NCBI RefSeq assembly: GCF_036014115.1
Contig: NZ_CP107913.1
Location: 6,503,501-6,567,500 of the forward strand
Origin: Streptomyces sp. NBC_00448
GTDB lineage: Bacteria; Actinomycetota; Actinomycetes; Streptomycetales; Streptomycetaceae
Length of the DNA: 64,000 bases
Direction: 5' to 3'
The notes beneath the pieces were generated by a model. It saw only the letters and a program-made list of their open reading frames with translations. It did no database searches and was not told the DNA's origin. The translations under genes and the position numbers were made by a program. Shown here piece after piece: positions 24,322 through 32,961 of the stretch (within the stretch, counting starts at the first letter, position 1; the number at the start of each line of letters is the position of its first letter).

Positions 24322-25782
24322 GTGACTGCTCAGGAGACGGCTCCGCTGACCACGGAGTCCGGCGCGCCCGTTGCGGACAACCAGAACAGCGAAACGGCCG
24401 GCCTCGGCGGTCCGGTGCTCGTGCAGAGCCAGCACCTGCTGGAGAAGCTCGCCCACTTCAACCGCGAGCGCATCCCGGAGCGCGTGGTGCACGCCCGCGG
24501 CGCGGGGGCGTACGGCACCTTCACGCTGACGCGCGACGTGTCGCAGTGGACGCGCGCGAAGTTCCTCTCCGAGGTGGGCAAGCAGACCGAGACGTTCCTG
24601 CGCTTCTCCACCGTGGCGGGCAACCTCGGGGCGGCGGACGCGGTGCGCGACCCGCGCGGCTTCGCGCTGAAGTTCTACACCGAGGAGGGCAACTACGACC
24701 TCGTCGGCAACAACACGCCGGTGTTCTTCATCAAGGACGCCGTCAAGTTCCCCGACTTCATCCACACCCAGAAGCGCGACCCGTACACCGGCTCCCAGGA
24801 GCCGGACAACGTGTGGGACTTCTGGGGGCTGAGCCCGGAGGCCACCCACCAGGTGACCTGGCTCTTCAGCGACCGCGGAATCCCCGCCTCCTACCGCCAC
24901 CTCAACGGGTACGGCTCGCACACCTACCAGTGGAGCAACGAGGCGGGCGAGGTCTTCTGGGTGAAGTACCACTTCAAGACCGACCAGGGCATCAGGAACC
25001 TCAGCGCCGAGGACGCCGCGCGGCTGGCCGGCACCGACCCGGACTCCCACCAGCGCGACCTGCGCGAGGCCATCGAGCGCGGCGACTTCCCGAGCTGGAC
25101 CGTGCAGGTCCAGGTGATGCCGGCGGCCGACGCGCCGGGTTACCGCTTCAACCCGTTCGACCTCACCAAGGTGTGGCCGCACGCGGACTACCCGCCGATC
25201 GAGATCGGCCGGCTGGAGCTGAACCGCAACCCGGAGAACGTCTTCGCCGAGGTCGAGCAGTCCGTCTTCAGCCCGGCGCACTTCGTGCCCGGCATCGGCC
25301 CCTCCCCGGACAAGATGCTCCAGGGCCGGCTGTTCGCCTACGGCGACGCGCACCGCTACCGGGTCGGCGCCAACGCCGACCACCTGCCGGTGAACCGCCC
25401 GCACGCCACCGAGGCGCGCACCTACGCCCGCGACGGCCACCTGTACGACGGCCGGCACAAGGGCGCCAAGAACTACGAGCCGAACAGCTTCGGCGGCCCC
25501 GTCGAGACCGGCCGCCCCCTGTGGGAGTCCACCGCCGTCGCCGGCGCCACCCAGTACGGCGCGGCGCCCTCGCACGCCGAGGACAACGACTTCGTGCAGG
25601 CCGGCGACCTCTACCGGCTGCTCGACGAGGACGCCAGGACGCGCCTGATCGACAACCTCGCGGGCGCCCTCGCCCAGGTCTCGCGCGAGGACATCGTCGA
25701 GCGGGCGATCGCCAACTTCCGCCAGGCGGACGCTGACTACGGCAAGCGGCTGGACGCCGCGGTCCAGGCCCTTCGCGGCTGA
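24322..25782 (+). CDS. katA: monofunctional haem catalase
   Basis: 486 residues, the size of small-subunit (clade 3) catalases. Active-site histidine in RVVHARGAGAYG (~His57), asparagine in LVGNNTPVFF (~Asn130) and the proximal haem tyrosine in RLFAYGDAHRYR (~Tyr340). Decomposes hydrogen peroxide in the cytoplasm. GTG start at 24322 has GGGAG upstream; an ATG 5 nt earlier is out of frame. Transcribed from the operator-containing promoter at 24227 and terminated by the 15-bp hairpin at 25803. Confidence 0.96.
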   Translation: MTAQETAPLTTESGAPVADNQNSETAGLGGPVLVQSQHLLEKLAHFNRERIPERVVHARGAGAYGTFTLTRDVSQWTRAKFLSEVGKQTETFLRFSTVAGNLGAADAVRDPRGFALKFYTEEGNYDLVGNNTPVFFIKDAVKFPDFIHTQKRDPYTGSQEPDNVWDFWGLSPEATHQVTWLFSDRGIPASYRHLNGYGSHTYQWSNEAGEVFWVKYHFKTDQGIRNLSAEDAARLAGTDPDSHQRDLREAIERGDFPSWTVQVQVMPAADAPGYRFNPFDLTKVWPHADYPPIEIGRLELNRNPENVFAEVEQSVFSPAHFVPGIGPSPDKMLQGRLFAYGDAHRYRVGANADHLPVNRPHATEARTYARDGHLYDGRHKGAKNYEPNSFGGPVETGRPLWESTAVAGATQYGAAPSHAEDNDFVQAGDLYRLLDEDARTRLIDNLAGALAQVSREDIVERAIANFRQADADYGKRLDAAVQALRG

Positions 25783-25802
25783 ACCAGCGCTTGACCGTAA
25801 AA

Positions 25803-25843
25803 CCGGAGGGGGCCGGACGCCACGGGGCTCCGGCCCCCTCCGG
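25803..25843. terminator. terminator between katA and the CBS gene
   Basis: Perfect 15-bp stem CCGGAGGGGGCCGGA/TCCGGCCCCCTCCGG with an 11-nt loop, between convergent genes. Confidence 0.85.
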
Positions 25844-25892
25844 AGTTATCCGCCTGCCGCAAGCCCGAGAGGCGCTACGGGTCCTTCAGGCC

Positions 25893-26285
25893 CTACGCCG
25901 GCACCGCGGACCGGGCCGGCGCCCACAGGCGGATGATGTCGCGGACCGAGACCACGCCCACCGGCTCGCGGCCGTCCAGCACGATCAGGTGCCGGAAGCC
26001 GCCGTGCACCATCGCGGCGGCGGCCTCCTCCAGGGTCCACGCCGGTGCGGCGAAGACGACGTCGGTCGTGGTGTGGGCGTGGGCGTGCTCGTCGTCGGGG
26101 TCGAGGCCGGCGCCGACCGCGTCGAGGATGTCGCGCTCGGTGAGGATGCCGAGGCCGCAGGTGTCGGTGTCGAGGACGATGGCCGCGCCGACTCTGCGGG
26201 CGGACATCAGGCGGGCGGCCTGGCGGAGGGTGTGGGCGGGGCCGATGGTCAGGACCACCGTGCTCATCGCGTCGCGGACCAGCAT
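25893..26285 (-). CDS. CBS-domain pair protein
   Basis: 130 residues made of two CBS domains (RDAMSTVVLTIGPAHTLRQAARLMSARRVGAAIVLD ... GILTERDIL, and TDVVFAAPAWTLEEAAAAMVHGGFRHLIVLD ... GVVSVRDII). Such stand-alone Bateman modules bind adenine nucleotides and regulate unknown partners; some are hypoxia or dormancy induced in actinobacteria. A His/Asp-rich link (DDEHAHAHT) between the domains could bind metal. GGAGGTG lies upstream of ATG. A CRP-like palindrome is centred about 64 bp upstream of the start. Confidence 0.9.
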   Translation of the reverse strand: MLVRDAMSTVVLTIGPAHTLRQAARLMSARRVGAAIVLDTDTCGLGILTERDILDAVGAGLDPDDEHAHAHTTTDVVFAAPAWTLEEAAAAMVHGGFRHLIVLDGREPVGVVSVRDIIRLWAPARSAVPA

Positions 26286-26341
26286 GTGGGGGCACCTCCA
26301 GAAAGGGGGTGAGCCGTCCGCGCAAGCCTGCCGTGGCCTTC

Positions 26342-26357
26342 CGTGAACGGTTTCACA
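26342..26357 (-). promoter_or_regulatory. CRP-like palindrome upstream of the CBS gene
   Basis: CGTGA-ACGGTT-TCACA, matching TGTGA-N6-TCACA at 9 of 10 fixed positions, with the inner GTGAA and TTCAC arms perfect. Its core is nearly identical to the site upstream of wblE at 62612-62627. Streptomycete and mycobacterial Crp proteins bind this type of sequence. Confidence 0.55.
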
Positions 26358-26412
26358 TATTCACAAGCGGGGGTATTCTCATGTTCACATGCTGTTCCGC
26401 GTGAGGCAAGGG

Positions 26413-27210
26413 TCAGGCGCGTCCCAAGTACCCCAGCAGCTCCTCGTGCAACAGCCCGTTCGACGCTGCCGCGTTGCCGCCGAACGGCCCCGACTCGCCC
26501 TCCAGCGAGGTGAACCGGCCGCCCGCCTCCCGCACGATCACGTCGTTCGCCGCCATGTCCCAGACGCTCAGTTCCGGCTCGGCACAGATGTCCACCGAGC
26601 CCTCGGCGACCATCATGTACGGCCAGAAGTCGCCGTACCCGCGGGTCCGCCAGCAGTTCCGGGTCAGGTGCAGGAAGCCCTCCATCCGGCCGGCCTCCTC
26701 CCAGCCGTGCAGCGAGGAGTACGCGAACGAGGCGTCCTCCAGCCGGCCGACCTGTGAGACGTGCAGCCGGGTCGCCGAGGTCAGGCTGCGCCCGGTGTAC
26801 GCGCCGCCGCCCTTCGCCGCCCACCAGCGCCGGCCCAGCGCGGGCGCGGACACCACGCCGACCACCACCTCGTCGCCGCCCTCGCCGCGCACCGCGAGCG
26901 AGATCAGCGTCGCCCACACCGGCACGCCGCGCACGTAGTTCTTGGTGCCGTCGATCGGGTCGATGATCCACCGCCGGGCGCCGCCGCCCTCGCTGCCGTA
27001 CTCCTCGCCGAGCACCGCGTCCCGTGGCCTGGCCCGGCCCAACTGGCTCCGGATCAGCTCCTCCGCGGCCCTGTCGGCCTCGGTCACCGGGGTCAGGTCC
27101 GGCTTCGTCTCCACCTTGAGGTCGATCGCCTTGAACCGCTCCATGGTCGTGGCGTCGGCGGCGTCGGCGAGCACATGGGCCAGCCGCAGGTCGTCGTTGT
27201 AATCGGGCAT
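26413..27210 (-). CDS. hisN: histidinol-phosphatase, inositol-monophosphatase fold
   Basis: 265 residues. Metal-binding motifs of the IMPase superfamily: VLGEEYG (Glu69/70), WIIDPIDGTKNYVRG (Asp84, Asp87) and ELSVWDMAANDVIVREAGG. Actinobacterial HisN-type members dephosphorylate histidinol phosphate in histidine synthesis, and the gene lies where I recall hisN in S. coelicolor. A general inositol-phosphate phosphatase remains possible since the motifs are shared. Confidence 0.85.
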   Translation of the reverse strand: MPDYNDDLRLAHVLADAADATTMERFKAIDLKVETKPDLTPVTEADRAAEELIRSQLGRARPRDAVLGEEYGSEGGGARRWIIDPIDGTKNYVRGVPVWATLISLAVRGEGGDEVVVGVVSAPALGRRWWAAKGGGAYTGRSLTSATRLHVSQVGRLEDASFAYSSLHGWEEAGRMEGFLHLTRNCWRTRGYGDFWPYMMVAEGSVDICAEPELSVWDMAANDVIVREAGGRFTSLEGESGPFGGNAAASNGLLHEELLGYLGRA

Positions 27211-27321
27211 GTGCCGAACAGTATCGATTCGGCCAGGTCCGCGGCCATCACGTCCACGGGCCTGCGCGGGCCCGCGGGCGGGACCGCCGGGCCCCGGCCC
27301 GACACAGACCGTCGCGGAGCC

Positions 27322-27350
27322 TTGACAGCGCGTCGGCCCGCGTCAATTCT
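27322..27350 (+). promoter_or_regulatory. tetR promoter overlapping an operator half-match
   Basis: TTGACA (27322-27327) as -35, a 17-bp spacer and AATTCT as a weak -10. The -35 begins TTGACA-GCG-CGTC, matching the TTGACG-N3-CGTCAA palindromes found after tetR, so the regulator may control its own promoter. Confidence 0.4.
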
Positions 27351-27405
27351 TTCGGCACGCCCGCTGCCCGCGGCCCACGACGCTTGCGGTATTGGGGAGG
27401 CAACG

Positions 27406-27960
27406 ATGCCTACCGTGCGCGAATCGCTCCTCGAAGCGGCGTTCACCGCGCTCGCCGACCGGTCGTGGACCGAGGTCCGGATGGTCGAGGTGGCCGCGGC
27501 CGCAGGAGTCTCCCGGCAGACCCTCTACAACGAGTTCCACAGCAAGGACGGGCTGGCCCGCGCACTGGCCCGGCGGGAGACCGACACCTACCTCGGCGGC
27601 GTCGACGAGGCGCTCGCTCGCGCCGAGCGGGACGGCGGCGACGCCGGCGAACGGTTCGCATCCGCGGCCGGCTGGACGCTGCGCCACGCCCGCCGCAGCC
27701 CGCTGGTCCGCGCGGCCCTCGCCGGCGACCGCACCTCGCACCCGCCGCTGCCCGACCTCGCCGACGCGCTGCGCGCCCGCGCCGCCCTCTCCCTGACCCG
27801 CGCCTTCCCCCGGCTGCCCGCCGACGACATCGCCTGGGCCTGCGACGCCGCCATCCGCCTCACCGTCTCCTACGTCATCGCCCCCGCCCCGAGCGACGAG
27901 GACGCCTGCATGCGGATCGCCCAGCTGGTCCGCAGCCTGCTGGCCCGGCATCGCCGGTGA
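27406..27960 (+). CDS. TetR-family transcriptional regulator
   Basis: 184 residues. N-terminal helix-turn-helix RESLLEAAFTALADRSWTEVRMVEVAAAAGVSRQTLYNEFHSKDGLARAL (~5-54), variable C-terminal ligand domain. ATG preceded by GGGGAGG. The convergent neighbour is a Gdx/SugE-type efflux protein, suggesting control of cation or guanidinium efflux, but a convergent layout is unusual for a direct repressor-target pair. Palindromes after its stop are described separately. Confidence 0.88.
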   Translation: MPTVRESLLEAAFTALADRSWTEVRMVEVAAAAGVSRQTLYNEFHSKDGLARALARRETDTYLGGVDEALARAERDGGDAGERFASAAGWTLRHARRSPLVRAALAGDRTSHPPLPDLADALRARAALSLTRAFPRLPADDIAWACDAAIRLTVSYVIAPAPSDEDACMRIAQLVRSLLARHRR

Positions 27961-28042
27961 CGGGACGTCAGGAGACATTCTGACGGCGAACCTTGACGGA
28001 ACGTCAAGCCTGGGGCAGGCACGGCCGTTGACGTGACGTCAG
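27958..28042. promoter_or_regulatory. array of three evenly spaced palindromes between tetR and gdx
   Basis: TGACG-GGA-CGTCA (27958-27970), TTGACG-GAA-CGTCAA (27993-28007) and TTGACG-TGA-CGTCAG (28028-28042). Centres are 36 and 35 bp apart, about 3.4 helical turns. A further half-site TGACGGCGAACC lies at ~27981. They sit between convergent 3' ends, the first overlapping the tetR stop codon. Operator function for the TetR protein is likely but not proven. Confidence 0.6.
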
Positions 28043-28144
28043 GTGCGGGCGGCAGCGGTTCGGCCGGGCGCCGTGCGCGGGTGGCTCCGGGGTCGCGGGC
28101 GGCGCCGGGCAGCGGCAGGAGCGAGGTCAGTGGCAGCCGCGAGG

Positions 28145-28468
28145 TCAGTGGGAGGAGCCGGAGATCTGCAGGCCGATCACCCCGAGGATCACCAGCGAGA
28201 TCGACACGAGCTTCAGCGCGGAGACCAGGTCACCGAGGAACGCCATGCCGTAGATCGCGGTGCCGGCCGCGCCGATGCCGGTCCACACCGCGTACGCCGG
28301 TCCGACGTCGAGCTTCTTCAGGGAGAGGGTCAGCAGGCCGAACGAGCCGAGGGCGAACAGGCAGAAGGCCACCGTCGGCCACAACCTGCTGAAGCCGTGG
28401 GACAGCTTCAGACTCACCGCGAATCCTGTCTCGAAGAGCCCCGCGACCACCACGAGAAGCCAGGGCAT
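28145..28468 (-). CDS. small multidrug resistance protein, Gdx/SugE subtype
   Basis: 107 residues, four transmembrane helices, the exact size of the SMR family. Essential glutamate at position 13 (VVAGLFETGFAV). The helix-1/2 segment LKLSHGFSRLWPT and helix-3 WTGIGAAGTAIYGM follow the Gdx (guanidinium exporter, SugE) pattern rather than the drug-exporting EmrE one. Works as an antiparallel dimer exchanging protons for cations. Start at ATG 28468 with GGAGG upstream. No partner SMR gene is adjacent. Guanidinium specificity is inferred from motifs. Confidence 0.88.
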   Translation of the reverse strand: MPWLLVVVAGLFETGFAVSLKLSHGFSRLWPTVAFCLFALGSFGLLTLSLKKLDVGPAYAVWTGIGAAGTAIYGMAFLGDLVSALKLVSISLVILGVIGLQISGSSH

Positions 28469-28572
28469 CGGGTGTGCCTCCGTATCCGTATCCGTCGTTC
28501 CGCCGTGCGTCGCACGCCTGTGTTCGCAGCCGATCATCACACAGCCGGGCCGGGGAACCGATGGGGGTACCG

Positions 28573-29574
28573 TCAGTCTCCTTCGTGCGGCTCACGTGTC
28601 GCCAGCAACCGCCGCAGCGAGTCCAGTCGGGCGGGCTCGGCATGACCTGCGGCTACCCACGCGTCCAGCGCGCAGTCCGGCTCGTCGTGCGAACAGCCGC
28701 GCGGGCAGTCCTCCGTGCCCGGCACCAGGTCGGGGAAGGCCAGCACCACCCGGGACGGATCGATGTGCGCCAGGCCGAAGGAACGCACCCCGGGAGTGTC
28801 GATCACCCAACCGGAGTCGCCCGGCAACGGCAGCGCGAGCGCCGAGGTGGTGGTGTGCCGGCCGCGGCCGGTGACCGCGTTGACCACGCCGGTGGTCCGC
28901 TGCCGCTCCACCAGCGCGTTGACGAGCGTGGTCTTGCCGACGCCGCTGTGTCCGACGAGCGCGGTGACATGTCCGGCCAGCCGCCGGCGGATCTGGTCCA
29001 CCCCGCCGCTCAGGAAGTCCTCGCGGTTGGTGACCACGTACGGCACGTCGAGCGCGCCGTACGTCTCCAGCAGCGGCTCGGCCGGCGCGAGGTCGGACTT
29101 GGTGAGCACCAGCAGCGGGGTGAGCCCCGCGTCGTAGGCCGCGACCAGGCAGCGGTCGATCATCCGGGGGCGCGGCTCGGGGTCGGCGAGCGCGGTGACG
29201 ATGGCGAGCTGGTCGGCGTTGGCGACCACCACCCGTTCGTACGGGTCGGTGTCGTCGGCGGTGCGGCGCAGTACCGAGGTGCGCTTCTCCACCCGCACTA
29301 TCCGGGCCAGGGTGTCCTTGACGCCCGACAGGTCGCCCACCACGGCCACCCGGTCGCCGACCACCGCGGACTTGCGGCCCAGCTCGCGCGCCTTCATCGC
29401 GGTGACCTCGCGGTCGTCCACCAGGACGGTGAGCCGTCCGCGGTCGACGGTGAGCACCATGCCCTCGGCGGCGTCCTCGTGCTTGGGGCGGATCGAGGTG
29501 CGCGGGCGGGTGCCCCTGCTGTTGGGGCGGACCCGGATGTCGTCCTCGTCGGGGTTCTTGCCGTAGCGGCGCAT
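28573..29574 (-). CDS. rsgA: ribosome biogenesis GTPase RsgA
   Basis: 333 residues. N-terminal OB-fold, then a circularly permuted GTPase with G4 (LTKSDLAP) before G1 (GHSGVGKTTLVNAL, ~204-217) and G3 (WVIDTPGVR), and a C-terminal zinc module (CPRGCSHDEPDC). RsgA assists maturation of the 30S subunit. ATG at 29574 follows the aroA stop by 8 nt, so the two are probably one operon. Confidence 0.93.
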   Translation of the reverse strand: MRRYGKNPDEDDIRVRPNSRGTRPRTSIRPKHEDAAEGMVLTVDRGRLTVLVDDREVTAMKARELGRKSAVVGDRVAVVGDLSGVKDTLARIVRVEKRTSVLRRTADDTDPYERVVVANADQLAIVTALADPEPRPRMIDRCLVAAYDAGLTPLLVLTKSDLAPAEPLLETYGALDVPYVVTNREDFLSGGVDQIRRRLAGHVTALVGHSGVGKTTLVNALVERQRTTGVVNAVTGRGRHTTTSALALPLPGDSGWVIDTPGVRSFGLAHIDPSRVVLAFPDLVPGTEDCPRGCSHDEPDCALDAWVAAGHAEPARLDSLRRLLATREPHEGD

Positions 29575-29582
29575 GGCGGCCG

Positions 29583-30941
29583 TCAGCCCCGCCCCGGCCC
29601 GGTGCCGGCGGGCCCGGATGTGGCCCCGGGCCGGGCCAGCATGCCTGCCCACAGTTCCGCGAAGTCCGGCAGCGTCTTCGCGGTCGTCGCGATGTTCTCC
29701 ACCTCGATGCCGGGTACCGCCAGGCCGAGCACCGCGGCGGCCGTGGCCAGGCGGTGGTCGTCGTAGGTGTGGAACACCCCGCCCTGCAGCGGGCGGGGGC
29801 GGATCAGCAGGCCGTCCTCGGTCTCGGTGACGTCGCCGCCCAGGCCGTTGAGCTCGGTGGCGAGCGCGGCCAGCCGGTCCGTCTCGTGCAGCCGCAGGTG
29901 GGCGATGCCGGACAGCTCCGAGTCGCCGTCGGCGAGCGCGGCGACCGCCGCGATCACCGGAGTCAGCTCGCCGACGTCGCTCAGGTCGGCGACGAGCGGG
30001 CGCAGCCGGCCGCTGCCGGCGAAGGTCAGGCCGTGGTCGGTCAGCTCGCAGGAGCCGCCCATCCGGGTGAAGATGTCGCGCAGCGCGTCGCCGGCCTGCG
30101 AGGTCAGGCGCGGCCAGCCGGGCACGGTGACCCGGCCGCCGGTGACCAGGGCCGCGGCCAGGAACGGCGCCGCGTTCGACAGGTCGGGCTCCACCGTCAG
30201 GTCGCGGCCCAGCAGCGCGCCCGCGGCGACCCGCCACACGTTGGCGGTGCCGCCGTCCTGCGGGGCGTCGACCTTGGCGCCGGCCTTGCGCAGCATGTCG
30301 ACGGTCATCCGGATGTGTGGAAGCGACGGCAGCCGGTGGCCGGTGTGCCGCAGCTCCAGGCCCTTGTTGAAGCGCGGGCCCGACAGCAGCAGGGCGCTGA
30401 CGAACTGGGAGGACGACGACGCGTCGACGTCCACCGCGCCGCCGGACAGCGAACCGACGCCGTGCACGGTCAGCGGCAGCGAGCCGCGGCCCTCGTCGTC
30501 GACCCGGGCGCCGAGCGCGCGCAGGGCGTCGATGACGCCGTGCAGCGGGCGCTCGTACGACCGCGCGTCGCCCTGGAAGCGGACCGGGCCGTCGACGAGC
30601 GCGGCCACCGGGGGCAGGAAGCGCATCACGGTGCCGGCGTTGCCGACGTCGACGGTGGCCGGGCCGTGCAGCCCGGCCGGGATGATCCGCCACGCCTCGC
30701 CGCCGTCGGGGTTGACCGTTTCGTCGATCTGCACGCCCATGGCCCGCAGTGCGTCCGCCATCAGCATGGTGTCGCGGCTGCGCAGCGGGCGGCGCAGCCA
30801 TCCGGGTTCCGCGGACAGCGCGGCGAGCACCAGGGCGCGATTGGTCACCGACTTCGAGCCCGGTACCTGGACGGTCGCGTCCACGGCAGCGGGCGCGGTC
30901 GGGGCCGGCCACAGGTCGGTCTGCGCGGTGCTGTCGGTCAT
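29583..30941 (-). CDS. aroA: EPSP synthase (3-phosphoshikimate 1-carboxyvinyltransferase)
   Basis: 452 residues. Family signatures: VPGSKSVTNRALVLAAL, RPLRSRDTMLMADALRAMG, GNAGTVMRFLPP and GIAHLRLHETDRLAAL. Catalyses the sixth step of the shikimate pathway, making EPSP from shikimate-3-phosphate and phosphoenolpyruvate. Start at ATG 30941: no Shine-Dalgarno, but -10-like TAGGCT ends 8 nt before it, suggesting a leaderless message. An in-frame TTG at 30950 would lie inside that hexamer. Confidence 0.95.
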   Translation of the reverse strand: MTDSTAQTDLWPAPTAPAAVDATVQVPGSKSVTNRALVLAALSAEPGWLRRPLRSRDTMLMADALRAMGVQIDETVNPDGGEAWRIIPAGLHGPATVDVGNAGTVMRFLPPVAALVDGPVRFQGDARSYERPLHGVIDALRALGARVDDEGRGSLPLTVHGVGSLSGGAVDVDASSSSQFVSALLLSGPRFNKGLELRHTGHRLPSLPHIRMTVDMLRKAGAKVDAPQDGGTANVWRVAAGALLGRDLTVEPDLSNAAPFLAAALVTGGRVTVPGWPRLTSQAGDALRDIFTRMGGSCELTDHGLTFAGSGRLRPLVADLSDVGELTPVIAAVAALADGDSELSGIAHLRLHETDRLAALATELNGLGGDVTETEDGLLIRPRPLQGGVFHTYDDHRLATAAAVLGLAVPGIEVENIATTAKTLPDFAELWAGMLARPGATSGPAGTGPGRG

Positions 30942-31134
30942 GGGCAGCAAGCCTAGTGGCTCGGGTACGGGGAGATAAGTCGGCGAAAGCGGCGAAATCC
31001 GCTGGAAACAGGGTGCGGCTACCCTCGGCCCCGCCTGGTCTCTGCCTTGCGGCCCCGCGGTGAGGAGGCGCGCCCCGGGACCGCCGATCCGGGCACCGGC
31101 GCCCGGTACGGCCCCGGATACGACCCCGGGCTGA

Positions 31135-31848
31135 TTACCGGATCAGCAGCCAGCGGCCGCCCGCGAACAGCGAGCACAGCGCGACGACGTAGAACAGCAG
31201 CAGCCACAGGGCTGCCGGGGTGTGCGTCAGCCGGGCGAGCTGGTCGGCGTCGGAGGAGCCGCTGCGGTCCCTGCGCCGGGAGTTCTGGAGCTCCGCGACC
31301 GGCCGCGCCCCGCCCAGCAGCAGGAACCACACCACCAGGTACGCGAACGCGGCCTGCACCTGCGCATCGGTCAGCCAGGACACCAGCAGGAACAGCGCGC
31401 CGGTGACGACGACGGTCAGCACCCCGTACGCGTTGCGGATCATCACCAGCATCACCAGGAGCAGCGCGGTCGCCCCCCACAGCAGCGCGGTGATGTGCCC
31501 GGCGGTCAGCAGCCCCGCCCCGGCCAGGCCGAGCAGCGGGGGAGCGGTGTACCCGGCGGCGGCGGTCAGCACCATGCCCGGGCCGTGCGGCTTGCCCTTG
31601 GAGACGGTCAGGCCCGAGGTGTCGGAGTGCAGGCGTATGCCCTGCAGCCGGCGGCCGGTCAGCAGCGCGATCAGGCCGTGGCCGCCCTCGTGCGCGATCG
31701 TCACCGCGTTGCGGGTGACGTGCCAGGCGCCGCGCACCACCACGGCGGCGAGCGCGATCAGCGCGGTCGCCCCCACCAGCCAGTGCGAGGGGTCGGGCTG
31801 CGTACCGGTCAGCCGGTCCCACATCTCGGTGATGCTCGCGACGTTCAT
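31135..31848 (-). CDS. M50-family-like membrane protease
   Basis: 237 residues, about five to six transmembrane helices. The zinc-binding HExxH variant appears as IAHEGGHGLIALL, typical of the actinobacterial M50B-like group. Intramembrane or regulatory proteolysis is inferred; a second metal ligand is not obvious to me. The C-terminus ends in a helix and short basic tail. Confidence 0.8.
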   Translation of the reverse strand: MNVASITEMWDRLTGTQPDPSHWLVGATALIALAAVVVRGAWHVTRNAVTIAHEGGHGLIALLTGRRLQGIRLHSDTSGLTVSKGKPHGPGMVLTAAAGYTAPPLLGLAGAGLLTAGHITALLWGATALLLVMLVMIRNAYGVLTVVVTGALFLLVSWLTDAQVQAAFAYLVVWFLLLGGARPVAELQNSRRRDRSGSSDADQLARLTHTPAALWLLLFYVVALCSLFAGGRWLLIR

Positions 31849-32049
31849 GCGGTGCTCGTTCCTCTCGCTTCTCCCGCGGCCCCGGCGGTGCCGGTTCGGT
31901 AAGGGCCGGGCGGTCGGGCCGGGTTGGGGGTCGGGTCGCCGGTCGGGTGGTCGGGTCGGACGGTCGGTCGGGTCGTCGGCGGGACGGTCCCGGCCGGATC
32001 GTGCGGCCGGGCTGTCAGTCGGGCCCGCGGTCGTGGCAGTGTGGCAGTC

Positions 32050-32865
32050 ATGTGCGGTCGATATGCGGCGAGCCGGAAACCCGAAGATCTCGTCGACCTC
32101 TTCGAGGTCCAGCGGTGGGACCCCACCGAGAGCCTCGCGCCCGACTGGAACGTCGCTCCGACCAAGGACGTCTACGTCATACTCGACCGACCTGTGCGGG
32201 ACTCCGGTTCCCCCGATCCGGTACGACAGCTACGGCCGCTGCGCTGGGGCCTGGTGCCGTCCTGGGCGAAGACCCCCGACGTCGGGGTGCGGCTCATCAA
32301 CGCCCGCGCCGAGACCGCCGCGGAGAAGCCGTCCTTCCGCCGCGCGCTCGCCGCCCGCCGCTGCCTGGTACCCGCCGACGGGTACTTCGAGTGGGTGACC
32401 GGCGTCCAGGAGCGGCAGCTGGAGGAGGAGGGCCGCAAGAAGCGCTCCCGCAAGCAGCCGTACTTCGTCACCCCCGCCGACGGCTCGGTCTTCGCGATGG
32501 CCGGGCTCTACGAGTTCTGGCGCGACGGCACCCTGCCCGACGGCCACCCGCGCGCCTGGTGGGCCACGTGCACCGTGCTCACCACCGAGGCCGAGGGCAC
32601 CGACCTGGCGGGATACGACGGCACCGGTCCGCGCGCGCTCCACGACATCCACCCGCGGATGCCGCTGATGATGACCCCGGACCGCTGGAACGCCTGGTTG
32701 GACCCGGGCACCACCGACCCCGACGTGCTCCAGGACCTGCTGTCCGCCCCGCCCGCCGGGCTGCTGCGGGCCCACCCGGTCGGCACCGCGGTCAGCAACG
32801 TGCGGAACAACGGACCGGAGTTGGTGGTGGAACTGCCGGCCCCGGAGGAGGAGATGCTCTTCTGA
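32050..32865 (+). CDS. SRAP-domain protein (HMCES/YedK family)
   Basis: 271 residues. The invariant cysteine at position 2 (MCGRYAA) becomes N-terminal after Met removal, and the other signature blocks are present: INARAETAAEKPSFR, CLVPADGYFEW and IHPRMPLMM. SRAP proteins crosslink covalently to abasic sites in single-stranded DNA and protect them. Start must be ATG 32050 because Cys2 is essential; upstream in-frame codons would bury it. Little ribosome-site complementarity; a -10-like CAGTGT ends 7 nt upstream. Confidence 0.94.
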   Translation: MCGRYAASRKPEDLVDLFEVQRWDPTESLAPDWNVAPTKDVYVILDRPVRDSGSPDPVRQLRPLRWGLVPSWAKTPDVGVRLINARAETAAEKPSFRRALAARRCLVPADGYFEWVTGVQERQLEEEGRKKRSRKQPYFVTPADGSVFAMAGLYEFWRDGTLPDGHPRAWWATCTVLTTEAEGTDLAGYDGTGPRALHDIHPRMPLMMTPDRWNAWLDPGTTDPDVLQDLLSAPPAGLLRAHPVGTAVSNVRNNGPELVVELPAPEEEMLF

Positions 32866-32961
32866 TCCGCGGCGCTCCGGGTCCGATCCGCGGCGCTCCG
32901 GGCCGGGCCGGGTGGGCGCCGTTCCCCCCGCGCCGCCCCGGGGCTCTGGCAGGCTTGGCGG

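Noticed and set aside
26350..26376. Plus-strand GTTT-N17-GGGTAT resembling a sigma-B-type promoter near the CBS gene
   Set aside because: Spacing is longer than the consensus and it would read antisense into hisN; the CRP-like site explains the palindrome better.
28121..28151. Direct repeat GCGAGGTCAGTGG near the end of the SMR gene
   Set aside because: Short, overlaps the coding end of the pump gene, and has no palindromic structure; likely chance in GC-rich DNA.
28469..28545. Possible guanidine-II riboswitch before the Gdx-type SMR gene
   Set aside because: One GTGC-type hairpin is present on the minus strand but the required pair of hairpins with ACGR loops is not seen.
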